64,000 nt of DNA from an uncultured Rhodocyclaceae bacterium. GTDB lineage: Bacteria; Pseudomonadota; Gammaproteobacteria; Burkholderiales; Rhodocyclaceae. Both the position numbers and the translations under genes were made by a program. Shown in pieces: positions 39,730-47,718 of the stretch (within the stretch, counting starts at the first letter, position 1; each line of letters starts with the position of its first letter). Below the pieces are notes generated by a model. The model did not search any database and was not told where the DNA came from. It saw only the letters and a list, made by a program, of their open reading frames with translations. The stretch covers positions 1 to 64,000 of the forward strand of contig CAJQTY010000004.1 in assembly GCA_907163075.1 (NCBI GenBank). The letters are read 5' to 3'.

Positions 39730-40025
39730 TGTCACCCGTATGGCTGCACGTGCGCGGCGCAGAAACGACGCTCAGCCTGCACATCCAGCCCGCCGCCCGA
39801 AAAACTGAAGTGGCCGGCGCGCATGGCGATGCGCTGAAGATAAGGCTCGCCGCGCCGCCGGTCGACGGCAAGGCCAACGCCGCACTGATCGGCTTCGTCG
39901 CCGATCGACTGGGGCTGGAAAAATCGGCGGTCAGCCTGAAAAGCGGGCAGACGTCGCGACGCAAGGTGCTGGCCGTAATCGGCGCACCGGCGGATACGGC
40001 GCAGCGCCTGCTGCCGGACGCCTGA
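39729..40025 (+). CDS. yggU: DUF167 (YggU) family protein
   Basis: A 98-residue protein of the DUF167/YggU family, with the conserved core LHIQPAARKTEVAGAHGDAL and LAAPPVDGKANAAL and a C-terminal SGQTSRRKVL. The start at 39729 shares bases with the yggT stop, so the pair is translationally coupled. Function unknown; the gene travels with proC and yggT in many proteobacteria. Confidence 0.88.
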   Translation: MSPVWLHVRGAETTLSLHIQPAARKTEVAGAHGDALKIRLAAPPVDGKANAALIGFVADRLGLEKSAVSLKSGQTSRRKVLAVIGAPADTAQRLLPDA

Positions 40026-40130
40026 GCGAACAGTACTCACCGGGCGCCGCGCCACACACACAGGCACACGGCCCGTCAATAGGTCATCCGGGCTGCCAGG
40101 CGCGTCCGGCCGCGCCAAGGACACCTCGGC

Positions 40131-41423
40131 TCAAGCCTCGAACACGACGCGCCCGCCGACCAGGGTGGTGCGCACGCGGCCGGTCATCTCGTCACCCATG
40201 AAGGGCGTATTCTTGCCCTGGCTGCGCAGGCGTTCCGGAGTCAGCACCCAGGTTTCGAGCGGATCGAAGAGACAGACGTCGGCCGGGCTGCCGACCGTCA
40301 GCGAACCGCTCTCGATACCCAGGATAGCGGCCGGATCGCTGGTCACCCGGGCCAGCGCCGTGAGCAGCGGCAGTTCCATTTCGCGCGCCCATTTCAGGAT
40401 CAACGGCAGCAGGAGTTCGAGGCTGCTGGCTCCGGGCAGCGCTTCGGCGAAGGGCAGTTGCTTGCCGTCGTCGTCAACCGGCGTATGGTCGGAACAGACG
40501 GCGGCCAGTCCTTCGGCGGCGGCGGCACGCAGGGCGTCGCGGTCGCTGCCGGAACGCAGCGGCGGGTCGAAGCGGGCCTGGCTGTCGAAGAAGCCGATGT
40601 CCCGGTCGGACAAATGCAGGTAGTGAATGGCGACGTCGCAGCTGACCTTCAGGCCATTGTGCCGCGCTTCGCGCACCAGGGCGACGCCGGCCGCCGAGGA
40701 CAGGCGCGCCAGGTGCAGGCGAACGCCGGTGTCGCGGGCCAGGTGCAGGGCGGTGGCGATGGCCACCGTTTCGGCGCAGACGGGAATGCCGGCCAGGCCG
40801 AGCCGTGAGGCCACCTCGCCGTCGTGGGCGACGCCGTCGCGTGCCAGGTAGTGGTCCTGGGGCCGCAGGCGGACGGCGTAGTCGAAGGTGGCGGCGTATT
40901 GCATGGCGCGCAGCAGGACCTGGGTGTCGAGCACCGGTTGCTTGGCCTGCGAGAAGGCGAGGCAGCCGGCCTGTTTGAGGCTGATCATTTCGGACAGTTT
41001 GACGCCGGCCAGTTGCTGGGTGAGCGCGCCGATCGGGAAGACGCGCGCCAGTCCGAGCGCTTCGCTGCGCCGGATCAGGCGTTCGACCAGTCCCGGTTCG
41101 TCGAGCGGCGGTTTGGTGTCGGGCGGGCAAGCGACGGCGGTGACGCCGCCGGCGACGGCCGCGGCCAGTTCGGATTCGAGGCCGGCCAGCCGCGTCGAGA
41201 GGTCGACGAGGCCCGGGCAGACGATGAGGCCGCTGGCGTCGAGCACGCGGTCGGCGGCAAAGCCGGCTGGCGGCTGGCCGATGGCGGCGATGCGGCCGTC
41301 GGCGATGTAGACGTCGGCGACAGCGTCAAGGCCGTTTTTGGGGTCGATGACGCGGCCGTTCCGGAGGTGGAGGCGCGGGGTGCCAGGTTCGTTGTTCACT
41401 GGGTTGCTCAGTTGGTCGTGCAT
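40131..41423 (-). CDS. pyrC': Dihydroorotase-like non-catalytic protein (PyrC'/PyrX)
   Basis: A 430-residue amidohydrolase-fold protein next to pyrB. Active dihydroorotases have a metal-binding His-x-His just after the PGLVD motif; here residues 71-78 read GLVDLSTR, so both histidines are lost (Ser76 and Arg78). Later SDHTPVDDD and the terminal composite domain remain. In Pseudomonas such inactive pyrC' chains are structural partners that hold the aspartate carbamoyltransferase dodecamer together, with the real dihydroorotase encoded elsewhere. The start is 4 bases after the pyrB stop. I therefore do not call it a working dihydroorotase. Confidence 0.88.
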   Translation of the reverse strand: MHDQLSNPVNNEPGTPRLHLRNGRVIDPKNGLDAVADVYIADGRIAAIGQPPAGFAADRVLDASGLIVCPGLVDLSTRLAGLESELAAAVAGGVTAVACPPDTKPPLDEPGLVERLIRRSEALGLARVFPIGALTQQLAGVKLSEMISLKQAGCLAFSQAKQPVLDTQVLLRAMQYAATFDYAVRLRPQDHYLARDGVAHDGEVASRLGLAGIPVCAETVAIATALHLARDTGVRLHLARLSSAAGVALVREARHNGLKVSCDVAIHYLHLSDRDIGFFDSQARFDPPLRSGSDRDALRAAAAEGLAAVCSDHTPVDDDGKQLPFAEALPGASSLELLLPLILKWAREMELPLLTALARVTSDPAAILGIESGSLTVGSPADVCLFDPLETWVLTPERLRSQGKNTPFMGDEMTGRVRTTLVGGRVVFEA

Positions 41424-41426
41424 GGT

Positions 41427-42386
41427 TCAGTTCCCCGCCAGTATGCTCATGACCGCCATGCGGACGGCGATGCCGAAGGTGACTTGCGGCAGGATGACGG
41501 CCTGCGGTCCGTCGGCGACTTCGGAGGCGATTTCGACGCCGCGGTTCATCGGCCCCGGGTGCATGACGATGGCGTCCGGCTTGGCGAGGGCGAGTGTTTT
41601 GGGGGTCAGCCCGTAGCATTTGAAGTATTCGCGGGCCGAGGGCAAGAGGGTGCCGTTCATGCGTTCGTTTTGCAGGCGCAGCATGATGACGACGTCGCAG
41701 CCCCGGAGTCCGTCGTGCAGGTCGTGGCAGACGCGCACGCCCATTTTTTCGAGGGCGGTGGGCAGCAGGGTCTGCGGGCCAACGGCGCGCACTTCGGCGA
41801 CGCCCATGGTGTTCAGGGCGAGGATGTCGGAGCGGGCGACGCGCGAGTGGAGGATGTCGCCGACGATGGCCACCGTCAGGTGGGCGAAGTCTTTCTTGTA
41901 GTGGCGGATGGTGTACATGTCGAGCAGGCCTTGCGTCGGGTGGGCGTGCCGTCCGTCGCCGGCGTTGACGACGCGGACGTCGCTGCGGCCGGTGCGGCGC
42001 AGGTGGTCGACGATGAGGTAGGGGGCGCCAGAGGCGGCGTGGCGGACGACGAACATGTCGGCGTGCATGGCGACGAGGTTGTCGATGGTGTCGAGCAGGG
42101 TTTCGCCCTTGGCCGTGGAGGAGCGGGCGACGTCGAGGTTGATGACGTCGGCGGAGAGGCGTTTGGCGGCGATTTCGAAGGTGGTCCGGGTACGCGTGGA
42201 GTTTTCGAAGAAGAGGTTGAAGACGCTTTTGCCGCGCAGGAGGGGGACTTTCTTGACGTCGCGGTCGGAGACTTCGAGGAAGCTGGAGGCGGTGTCGAGG
42301 ATGCGCGTGAGGATGTCGCGCGAGAGGCCGTCGATCGAGAGGAGGTGGGCCAGTTCGCCGTGGGCGTTGAGTTGGGGGTTAGGCAT
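41427..42386 (-). CDS. pyrB: Aspartate carbamoyltransferase catalytic subunit
   Basis: First committed step of pyrimidine synthesis: carbamoyl phosphate plus aspartate. The 319-residue chain shows the carbamoyl phosphate loop [13 protein letters not shown], the 80s loop [21 protein letters not shown], and the aspartate-binding MLRLQNERM and [10 protein letters not shown]. Having both aspartate motifs contrasts with the second carbamoyltransferase at 44268-45269. It overlaps pyrR by 8 bases and precedes pyrC', the usual pyrRBC' operon. Confidence 0.95.
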   Translation of the reverse strand: MPNPQLNAHGELAHLLSIDGLSRDILTRILDTASSFLEVSDRDVKKVPLLRGKSVFNLFFENSTRTRTTFEIAAKRLSADVINLDVARSSTAKGETLLDTIDNLVAMHADMFVVRHAASGAPYLIVDHLRRTGRSDVRVVNAGDGRHAHPTQGLLDMYTIRHYKKDFAHLTVAIVGDILHSRVARSDILALNTMGVAEVRAVGPQTLLPTALEKMGVRVCHDLHDGLRGCDVVIMLRLQNERMNGTLLPSAREYFKCYGLTPKTLALAKPDAIVMHPGPMNRGVEIASEVADGPQAVILPQVTFGIAVRMAVMSILAGN

Positions 42387-42885
42387 GCTCGGGGTTCCTC
42401 CAGTGGAAGTGCCCGCTGGCGTCGGTTTCGAGGACGAGTTCTTCGGCCGGGTCGAGTTTGGGGTACCACGTGCAGAATTCGGCGTAGATCGGCAGTTCGC
42501 GTCCGCCGCGGTCGGCGAGGACGGCCAGTTTGATGCTGGCCGGCCGGCCGTAGTCGAACAGTTCGTTGATGGCGGCGCGGGTAGTGCGTCCGGTGAACAG
42601 GACGTCGTCGATGAGGATCAGCGAGCGGCCTTCGACGTCGAAGGGAATGGAGGTGGGTTTGATCTGGGGATGCAGGCCTTTTTCGCCGAAGTCGTCGCGG
42701 TAGAAGGAGACGTTGATGAGGCCGATTTCGCCAGGCAGGGCGAGCCGTTCGTTGAGGCGCCGGGCGATCCAGGCGCCGCCGCTGTGGATGCCGACGAGCA
42801 GGGTGTTCGCTTGCAGTTGTGGGCGGATGAGTTCGGCCAGTGCGGCGCATTGCGCTTCGGCGTCAGGGAGCGGTGTTGGGAGCAT
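42379..42885 (-). CDS. pyrR: PyrR-type uracil phosphoribosyltransferase / regulator
   Basis: A 168-residue PRTase with the PRPP-binding loop [17 protein letters not shown] and the preceding [12 protein letters not shown]. In Firmicutes PyrR attenuates pyr transcription by binding mRNA; in proteobacteria it is mainly thought of as a uracil phosphoribosyltransferase. It is the first gene of the operon, behind the TATAAT box at 43021-43026. I see no convincing anti-terminator/terminator pair in the 135-base leader. Confidence 0.92.
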   Translation of the reverse strand: MLPTPLPDAEAQCAALAELIRPQLQANTLLVGIHSGGAWIARRLNERLALPGEIGLINVSFYRDDFGEKGLHPQIKPTSIPFDVEGRSLILIDDVLFTGRTTRAAINELFDYGRPASIKLAVLADRGGRELPIYAEFCTWYPKLDPAEELVLETDASGHFHWRNPEHA

Positions 42886-42927
42886 GGGGTCAGGGTCCGT
42901 GGTGGGGGCAGAGGTGTCTTCAAGCGT

Positions 42928-43002
42928 TCATTCAGGCAACCGTTCAGCCTCGCGGTCAAGAAAACATTGCAGAATGATCTGCGCGGCCAGCGCGTCGCGG
43001 TG
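42928..43002 (-). pseudogene. ruvX: C-terminal remnant of ruvX (Holliday junction resolvase-like)
   Basis: A 24-residue tail, reading RDALAAQIILQCFLDRE and then to a stop, fits the C-terminus of RuvX/YqgF, whose gene normally lies immediately upstream of pyrR in betaproteobacteria. Upstream of it the reading frame has no RuvX similarity and instead contains the pyr promoter and the terminator of allE. The body of ruvX seems to have been lost here, probably when the purine cluster was placed next to pyrR. A complete ruvX may exist elsewhere. Confidence 0.55.
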
Positions 43003-43020
43003 CTGGCGCGCATGTTGCGC

Positions 43021-43049
43021 ATTATAACCGCTTGCACGCCGGCCAAGAA
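43021..43049 (-). promoter_or_regulatory. Predicted sigma-70 promoter of pyrR-pyrB-pyrC'
   Basis: On the minus strand, TTCTTG (43049-43044), a 17-base spacer, then a perfect TATAAT (43026-43021). It lies between the allE terminator and pyrR and would give a leader of about 130 bases. Confidence 0.6.
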
Positions 43050-43098
43050 TTCGACCGCGCCGGGATGCGGCAGGGCACGCTCGGCAGCGGGCCCAGGC

Positions 43099-43135
43099 AA
43101 AAAAAATGGCGCCACGCACTTCCATGCGCGGCGCC
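43099..43135 (-). terminator. Rho-independent terminator of allE
   Basis: Minus strand: GGCGCC (43135-43130), an inner GCGCA/TGCGT stem around a short loop, GGCGCC (43113-43108), then A and eight T (43106-43099). Located 25 bases after the allE stop. Confidence 0.9.
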
Positions 43136-43159
43136 GTTCAAGATCCTGTATCGATTGGA

Positions 43160-43960
43160 CTATAGATCCTGCGTGTAATCGCGATTCACATCTTTGTACA
43201 GGAGGTAGGACGATTTTTCCCAACCCATGGCGTAGTAGAACTGCGGGCAATAGGGCGCCATGTAGATGAAGTCATCCTTCTGCACTTCGATCAAGTCGTT
43301 GTTCAGGAAATACAGTCCGCATCCGTCGACCATGTACAGTCCGTGCTCCATGACATGGGCTTCAACGTAGGGGAAATAGACGCCGGCATCGAAAATCTGG
43401 AAATTGATGCCCATGTCGAAACCCATCGACTCGTACGGCGTCAGGTGCTTTTCCCAGTAGGTGTCGCACGGCTCGCCCGGCACATCGCTTTCGTGCGCGA
43501 AGATCGGCGCCGGAATCGCGATGCCGGCCACTTCTTCGTAACGACGGCGGATCCAGACGACGCGGCAGCGCTCGCTACCGTTGTTGACGAACTCGTAGGC
43601 GCAGTGGGGGGGCAGCCAGGTAAAGCTGCCGCGCACCATCTTTTGCAGCGAACCGCCGGCATAGCTGAACTGGAGCTCGCCTTCGAGAACGAAGAAGAAC
43701 TGCTCGAAGTCTTCGTCACGCGGCCTTACCGTACAGCCGTTGGGGTGTACCCACAGTTCGTGTTCGACGAACTTGGCGCCATGCTGCGGCGTCGCCAGAA
43801 CCTGGGCCTGGACGCCCTTGAATCCCGGCAAGTTGTGTTCGACCCGGTTGGCGCGCGGGAAGATCATATAGCTTCCCGGCTTGTTGACGCAGCGGCAACG
43901 CGAGGTGATATCGGCATCGCCGAGAATCGACATTCCGTTTGGAAGTTTTCCTGGTAGCAT
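43160..43960 (-). CDS. allE: (S)-ureidoglycine aminohydrolase
   Basis: Mn2+-dependent bicupin that hydrolyses (S)-ureidoglycine to (S)-ureidoglycolate and ammonia in allantoin breakdown. Of 266 residues, two cupin domains (about 50-140 and 180-250) are visible; the C-terminal cupin has the metal ligands E200, H202, H206 in EAHVMEHG and Q240 in CPQFYY, as in plant and E. coli enzymes. The start at 43960 is set by AGGAGA 9 bases upstream; a 33-codon upstream extension has no ribosome site. It is followed by its own terminator. It faces the same way as the carbamoyltransferase gene 307 bases upstream, but the hairpin between suggests separate transcripts. Confidence 0.92.
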   Translation of the reverse strand: MLPGKLPNGMSILGDADITSRCRCVNKPGSYMIFPRANRVEHNLPGFKGVQAQVLATPQHGAKFVEHELWVHPNGCTVRPRDEDFEQFFFVLEGELQFSYAGGSLQKMVRGSFTWLPPHCAYEFVNNGSERCRVVWIRRRYEEVAGIAIPAPIFAHESDVPGEPCDTYWEKHLTPYESMGFDMGINFQIFDAGVYFPYVEAHVMEHGLYMVDGCGLYFLNNDLIEVQKDDFIYMAPYCPQFYYAMGWEKSSYLLYKDVNRDYTQDL

Positions 43961-44267
43961 GAAATTTCTCCTAGATATCGGTTGGCACCCCGATTGGTAC
44001 CCGTTTCCGGCGGCGCACGACATTGTGCGATTGCCGGTGAATAAAACACCTTGGTTCAATGCAAACCAAGCACTCTTGTTGTATCAAAAGGCCCGTCACC
44101 TCTGATCACATCGGTAGCCTTGGTGTTCGCAATGACAAGTAAAGCCACCATGGAAAACCCCGGCAAAAGACCTTTCCGGCCGGGGTCTGCGCGTAGTTAT
44201 TGTTCGCTGTGCGCGCTCGTCGAGCCCATGGTGGATCAAATCAGAGCACTCAATATTTGCCTGCTGC
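43961..44267. other. Intergenic region between carbamoyltransferase and allE
   Basis: No gene. It holds a terminator-like hairpin after the carbamoyltransferase gene (listed separately) and should contain the allE promoter; I see no clear promoter boxes. Confidence 0.5.
44154..44185 (-). terminator. Probable terminator of the carbamoyltransferase gene
   Basis: Minus strand: CCCCGGC (44185-44179), a 14-base loop, GCCGGGG (44164-44158), then four T (44157-44154). The T tract is short, so strength is uncertain. Confidence 0.6.
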
Positions 44268-45269
44268 TTACATTCCCAGCATGGAAAGAATCAGCGCCAT
44301 GCGAATCGAGACGCTGTACGAAACGGCTTCGAAATAAAGCTGGTGCGGCGAGTTGTCGATGCGCAGATCCATTTCGCCGGCGCGGCGCGGCAGCGTGTGC
44401 GTGACGTAGATCGTCCGGTTCTGATCCTTGGCCACCTTGTCCAGCATTTCGAAGCGCAGGAAGTAGTCGTCCATGATCGCCTTGAACGCTTCGGCGGCGG
44501 CGCCCTTCGGTGCGCTGCAACCCGGTAAGTACACCATGTCCATCCCGGAGCACAGTTCGTTGAACGAATCCTGCGAGCAGTCGAGGACTTCTTCGACCTT
44601 GATGCCGCGAGCGGCAATCTTGGCCATCACTTCTTCCGGAATGCGGCGTTCCTTGGTGCTCGCCAGGTAGACCTTGGCGCCCAGGCGGGCCAGACCCTGG
44701 GCCATCGAGTGACCGGTACGCGCCTCGATCAGGTCCGGACTTGCCACGCAGACCTTCAGGCCTTCGATACGGCCGTAGGTGCGGTACAGCGTGTAAAGGT
44801 CAAGCAAGGCCTGCGTCGGATGCTCCCAGTGGCCCCAGCCGCAGTTGATCACCGGTACTTCGGAATAAGGCGCCGCTTCACGCGCAGCGACATCGTCAAA
44901 GTGCCGCATGGCGATGATATTGGCGTACTTGGAGACGACCTTGATCATGTCCGGGAGGCTCTCTTCCTTCGCTGCGGCGGAAGTTACCAGCGGGTTGGCT
45001 TCGCTGATCACGGCGCCGCCCAGGCGGTGCATGGCCGTTTCAAAACTCATGCGGGTGCGGGTGCTGGGCTGGAAGAAAAGCGTTGAAATCACATTGCCGG
45101 TGGCCAAAGGCACAACGGAACGATTCCATGGCTCCAACTGCAACGCCAGTTCAAACAGGCCATACAACTGGTCGTCGCTCAGATCATTGATCGATAAAAG
45201 ACTTTTTCCCTCGAAACCAATGGCGTTGACTACTGACTTCAAGGTGCGAATCTTGGCACTATTACTCAT
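44268..45269 (-). CDS. Aspartate-carbamoyltransferase-like enzyme of purine catabolism, substrate unknown
   Basis: A 333-residue carbamoyltransferase of the ATCase/OTCase fold. The carbamoyl phosphate site is intact: FFQPSTRTRMSFE (STRTR 69-73), an ATCase-like 80s loop SAAAKEES (Ser97, Lys101, Glu103), HPTQ at 150-153 and THTLPRRAGE near the end. But where ATCase has the aspartate-binding RLQ/RVQ motif after the hydrophobic strand, this reads MVYLPGCSAPKG, so aspartate is unlikely to be the substrate. pyrB, with all motifs, is present 2 kb away. The neighbours allE, allA and a carbamate kinase gene point to release of carbamoyl phosphate from a ureido compound such as ureidoglycine, ureidoglycolate or oxalurate. 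It is not the FdrA-type oxamate carbamoyltransferase of E. coli. GGAGAT precedes the ATG. Confidence 0.82.
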   Translation of the reverse strand: MSNSAKIRTLKSVVNAIGFEGKSLLSINDLSDDQLYGLFELALQLEPWNRSVVPLATGNVISTLFFQPSTRTRMSFETAMHRLGGAVISEANPLVTSAAAKEESLPDMIKVVSKYANIIAMRHFDDVAAREAAPYSEVPVINCGWGHWEHPTQALLDLYTLYRTYGRIEGLKVCVASPDLIEARTGHSMAQGLARLGAKVYLASTKERRIPEEVMAKIAARGIKVEEVLDCSQDSFNELCSGMDMVYLPGCSAPKGAAAEAFKAIMDDYFLRFEMLDKVAKDQNRTIYVTHTLPRRAGEMDLRIDNSPHQLYFEAVSYSVSIRMALILSMLGM

Positions 45270-45493
45270 GATCTATCTCCGTTTAAGTATGAATGAAACT
45301 TTAAAAACTGTTACCAAACAAACAATCTGTCGCTCAATAAAAGTCAAAAAAACAACCGGGTGTCGACGGCATTGCCACTGCTGACAACGATCAAACGGCG
45401 GAAAACGGCGAATATCCTCGTCCGGAAAATCCGCCTGCCTCGTGGCGTCGATCAAGCGTTGGACGAACTATAGGCGAGGCCAGGCGAGTCCGG

Positions 45494-45526
45494 CATCGAG
45501 ATCACTTATGACTGGCATAAGACGTT
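45494..45526 (+). promoter_or_regulatory. Left copy of a 33-base inverted repeat containing a palindromic operator
   Basis: The 33-base unit contains the perfect 17-base palindrome CTTATG-ACTGG-CATAAG (45505-45521). It recurs in inverse orientation at 45648-45680 with one mismatch. A palindrome of this size in a divergent promoter region suggests a dimeric transcription factor site; the LysR protein encoded at 46806-47711 is one candidate to bind it. Confidence 0.65.
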
Positions 45527-45647
45527 TGCTCCTGCCCGGCTGCCGCGCTGGCGGGCGCGCTGATCGCGTAGCGGGATTTGCAAGGCTTTTCCGGTATGGA
45601 ACGCGGCGAACCCGCAGCGGGCGACTGGTCGTGCCGACCGCAGGCCG

Positions 45648-45680
45648 AACGTCTTATGCCAGTCATAAGTGATGTCGATG
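45648..45680 (-). promoter_or_regulatory. Right copy of the 33-base inverted repeat with palindromic operator
   Basis: Inverse copy of 45494-45526, 32 of 33 bases identical. Its palindrome (45653-45669) is centred 148 bases from the left one, about 14 helical turns, placing both on the same DNA face. It ends 69 bases before the carbamate kinase start. A short inverted-repeat element (MITE-like) is the other reading. Confidence 0.65.
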
Positions 45681-45749
45681 TCCAGTTCCCTTGGCCACGC
45701 CTATAGTTTTGTCAGCCCATTCGATAAACGTCACGCAGGAGATAATCAG

Positions 45750-46721
45750 ATGACCAAGAACACCACGATTCCACGCCGCCTTATCATTGCCGTCGGCGGT
45801 AACGCACTACAAGTCGCCGGATCCAAGGGAACGCCGCACGAGCAGATGGACGTTGCCGCCGCTACCGCGCGCGCGCTGTTGCCTATTTTTCTGCTCGACA
45901 ACGAACTGCTGATCACGCACGGCAACGGCCCCGCCGTCGGCAAGCTGCTGCTGCGCAACGCCTTTTCCCGCGACCGCGTCGTTCCGATGTCGCTCGACAT
46001 CCTGGTTGCCGACACTCAGGGCGCTACCGGCTACATTCTGGCGCAGGCCTTCGAAAACGCATTGCGCGAAGTCGGCAGTCAACGCGCCGCCGTCGGCCTG
46101 GTGTCGCAAGTCGAAGTGGACCCCAAGGATCCCGGCTTCCAGAACCCGACCAAGCCGATCGGCTATTTTTTCAACGAGGCGGACGCCAAGGCCCTGATGG
46201 CCGAAGTCGGCTGGAAGATGAAGGAAGATGCCGGGCGCGGATGGCGGGTCGTCGTCGCTTCGCCACAGCCGAAACACATTTGCGACATTTCGCTGGTCGA
46301 CGCCGTGATGAAACAGGGATCGATCGTCATTTCGGGCGGCGGCGGCGGCATCCCGGTGGTGCGCGATGAAATCGGCCGCCGCCATGGCGTCGAGGCGGTC
46401 ATCGACAAGGATCTGACCAGCGCCAAGATGGCCAACATCCTGGGCATCGACACGATGATGATCCTGACCGCCGTTCCCCGCGTGGCGATCAATTTTGGCA
46501 AGCCCAACCAGCAGGAACTCGACTGGGTAACGCTTTCCGAAGTCCGCAAACATCACGCCGATGGGCAGTTCCCCGCCGGCAGCATGGGCCCCAAGATCGA
46601 GGCCGCCATCAAGTTCATCGAGGGCGGCGGCAAACGGGCGATCATCGCCAGCCTCGAGGATGCGCTTCCTGCACTGCGCGGTGAAACCGGCACCCACGTC
46701 GTCCCGGACGGCGAGCTTTGA
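45750..46721 (+). CDS. arcC: Carbamate kinase
   Basis: Turns carbamoyl phosphate plus ADP into ATP, CO2 and ammonia. The 323-residue protein has the amino-acid-kinase start IIAVGGNAL, the loop THGNGPAVGKLL, SGGGGGIPVV near residue 205 and the MGPKIEAAIKFIE block. I start at 45750, where AGGAGATA lies upstream; the longer reading from 45669 runs into the inverted repeat. No arginine deiminase or ornithine carbamoyltransferase gene is near, and the divergent neighbour is a non-aspartate carbamoyltransferase, so it most likely serves purine catabolism as in the E. coli all cluster. A strong terminator follows. Confidence 0.93.
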   Translation: MTKNTTIPRRLIIAVGGNALQVAGSKGTPHEQMDVAAATARALLPIFLLDNELLITHGNGPAVGKLLLRNAFSRDRVVPMSLDILVADTQGATGYILAQAFENALREVGSQRAAVGLVSQVEVDPKDPGFQNPTKPIGYFFNEADAKALMAEVGWKMKEDAGRGWRVVVASPQPKHICDISLVDAVMKQGSIVISGGGGGIPVVRDEIGRRHGVEAVIDKDLTSAKMANILGIDTMMILTAVPRVAINFGKPNQQELDWVTLSEVRKHHADGQFPAGSMGPKIEAAIKFIEGGGKRAIIASLEDALPALRGETGTHVVPDGEL

Positions 46722-46742
46722 TGCGCTGAAAGTCGCCACAAG

Positions 46743-46780
46743 CGGCGCCCCGCCTGACCGGGTGGGGCGCCGGATTTTTT
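46743..46780 (+). terminator. Rho-independent terminator after the carbamate kinase gene
   Basis: CGGCGCCCC (46743-46751), 12-base loop, GGGGCGCCG (46764-46772), then GA and six T (46775-46780). The arms also work for the convergent lysR gene, though without a matching T run. Confidence 0.88.
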
Positions 46781-46805
46781 CGGGAAGGCCGAATAAGGCC
46801 AATGC

Positions 46806-47711
46806 TCAGCCGCCGCGCCCCCAGTAATCGGGATCGCCGAACGCGGTGTTCAACTGATCGACAAACAAACGGAGGCGTAGCGGCAGGTGTCGGCGTTGCG
46901 GGAATACCGCGTAGATGCCCATGGGCGGCGCTGCGAATTCGTCCAGGACCGGAATAAGGCGACCGCTTTCGATGTCGCGGCCAACCTCCCACAGCGAGCG
47001 CCAAGCCAGCCCCTTGCCGGCGAGCGCCCACTCGTGAAGAACCACGCCGTCATTGCACTCGAAGTTGCCGAGCACCTTGATGCCGACCACTTTGCCGCCC
47101 GGCGTATCGCGCAAGACCCAGGCGCGCTGCTGCCCGAGGGAAAGACAGTTGTGCGCGTGCAGATCCGCCGGCGTGAGCGGTATTCCATGACGTTCGAGAT
47201 AAGCCGGACTGGCAACCACCGCACGCCGCATTTCGCCGAGCTTTCTTCGAATCAGGCTCGAATCAGCCATTTCGCCGATGCGCACCGCGCAATCGACGCC
47301 TTCATTGAGCAGATCGACCAGTCTGTCGGTCAGATCGAGACTAACCCGCACTTCAGGGTTGTTGTCCATGAACGCCGCCACCAGCGGCGCCACGTGCTGG
47401 CGCCCGAAACCGGCCGGTGCCGACACCTTGAGATGGCCGCAGGCCCGGATTCCGCCGATGGAAACCGAGGTTTCCGCGTTGGCCAGGTCATTCAGGATGC
47501 GCTGGCAGTCTTCCAGAAACGACTGCCCTTCGAAGGTCAGTGACAGCTTGCGCGTCGTGCGCAACAGCAGTTTCACGCCGAGCCGGCCCTCCAGCGCGTC
47601 GATCCGGCGCCCGATCACGGCCGGCGTGATGCCTTCAAGCTGAGCCGCCGCCGCCAGGCTGCCACGCGTCGCGGCATTGACAAAGGACTCGATCTGCTTG
47701 ATCTGGTCCAT
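46806..47711 (-). CDS. LysR-family transcriptional regulator
   Basis: A 301-residue LysR regulator. The N-terminal winged helix-turn-helix (about residues 1-60, FVNAATRGSLAAAAQLEGIT then IGRRIDALEGRLGVKLLLR) is followed by the periplasmic-binding-like effector domain. It belongs to the CrgA/AaeR-like subgroup by its VSAPAGFGRQHVAPLVAAF segment. It starts 8 bases after the allA stop on the same strand, so it is co-transcribed with allA and is likely to regulate the purine genes, perhaps through the palindromes upstream of the carbamate kinase gene. The effector is unknown. Confidence 0.88.
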   Translation of the reverse strand: MDQIKQIESFVNAATRGSLAAAAQLEGITPAVIGRRIDALEGRLGVKLLLRTTRKLSLTFEGQSFLEDCQRILNDLANAETSVSIGGIRACGHLKVSAPAGFGRQHVAPLVAAFMDNNPEVRVSLDLTDRLVDLLNEGVDCAVRIGEMADSSLIRRKLGEMRRAVVASPAYLERHGIPLTPADLHAHNCLSLGQQRAWVLRDTPGGKVVGIKVLGNFECNDGVVLHEWALAGKGLAWRSLWEVGRDIESGRLIPVLDEFAAPPMGIYAVFPQRRHLPLRLRLFVDQLNTAFGDPDYWGRGG

Positions 47712-47718
47712 GGCGCGA

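Larger units (their letters stand above)
45270..45749. other. Divergent control region between carbamoyltransferase and carbamate kinase genes
   Basis: Some 480 bases without a gene. The part nearest the carbamoyltransferase gene (45280-45365) is unusually AT-rich, with poly-A and poly-T runs, and probably holds its promoter (TTGACT on the minus strand near 45350-45345 is a candidate -35 box). The middle carries a 33-base inverted repeat pair with internal palindromes, listed separately. Confidence 0.55.

Noticed and set aside
40824-42533. A 569-codon plus-strand open frame opposite pyrC' and pyrB
   Set aside because: It is antisense to two clear genes, its translation is a Val/Asp/Gly-rich string with no domain, and such frames arise from codon bias in GC-rich DNA.
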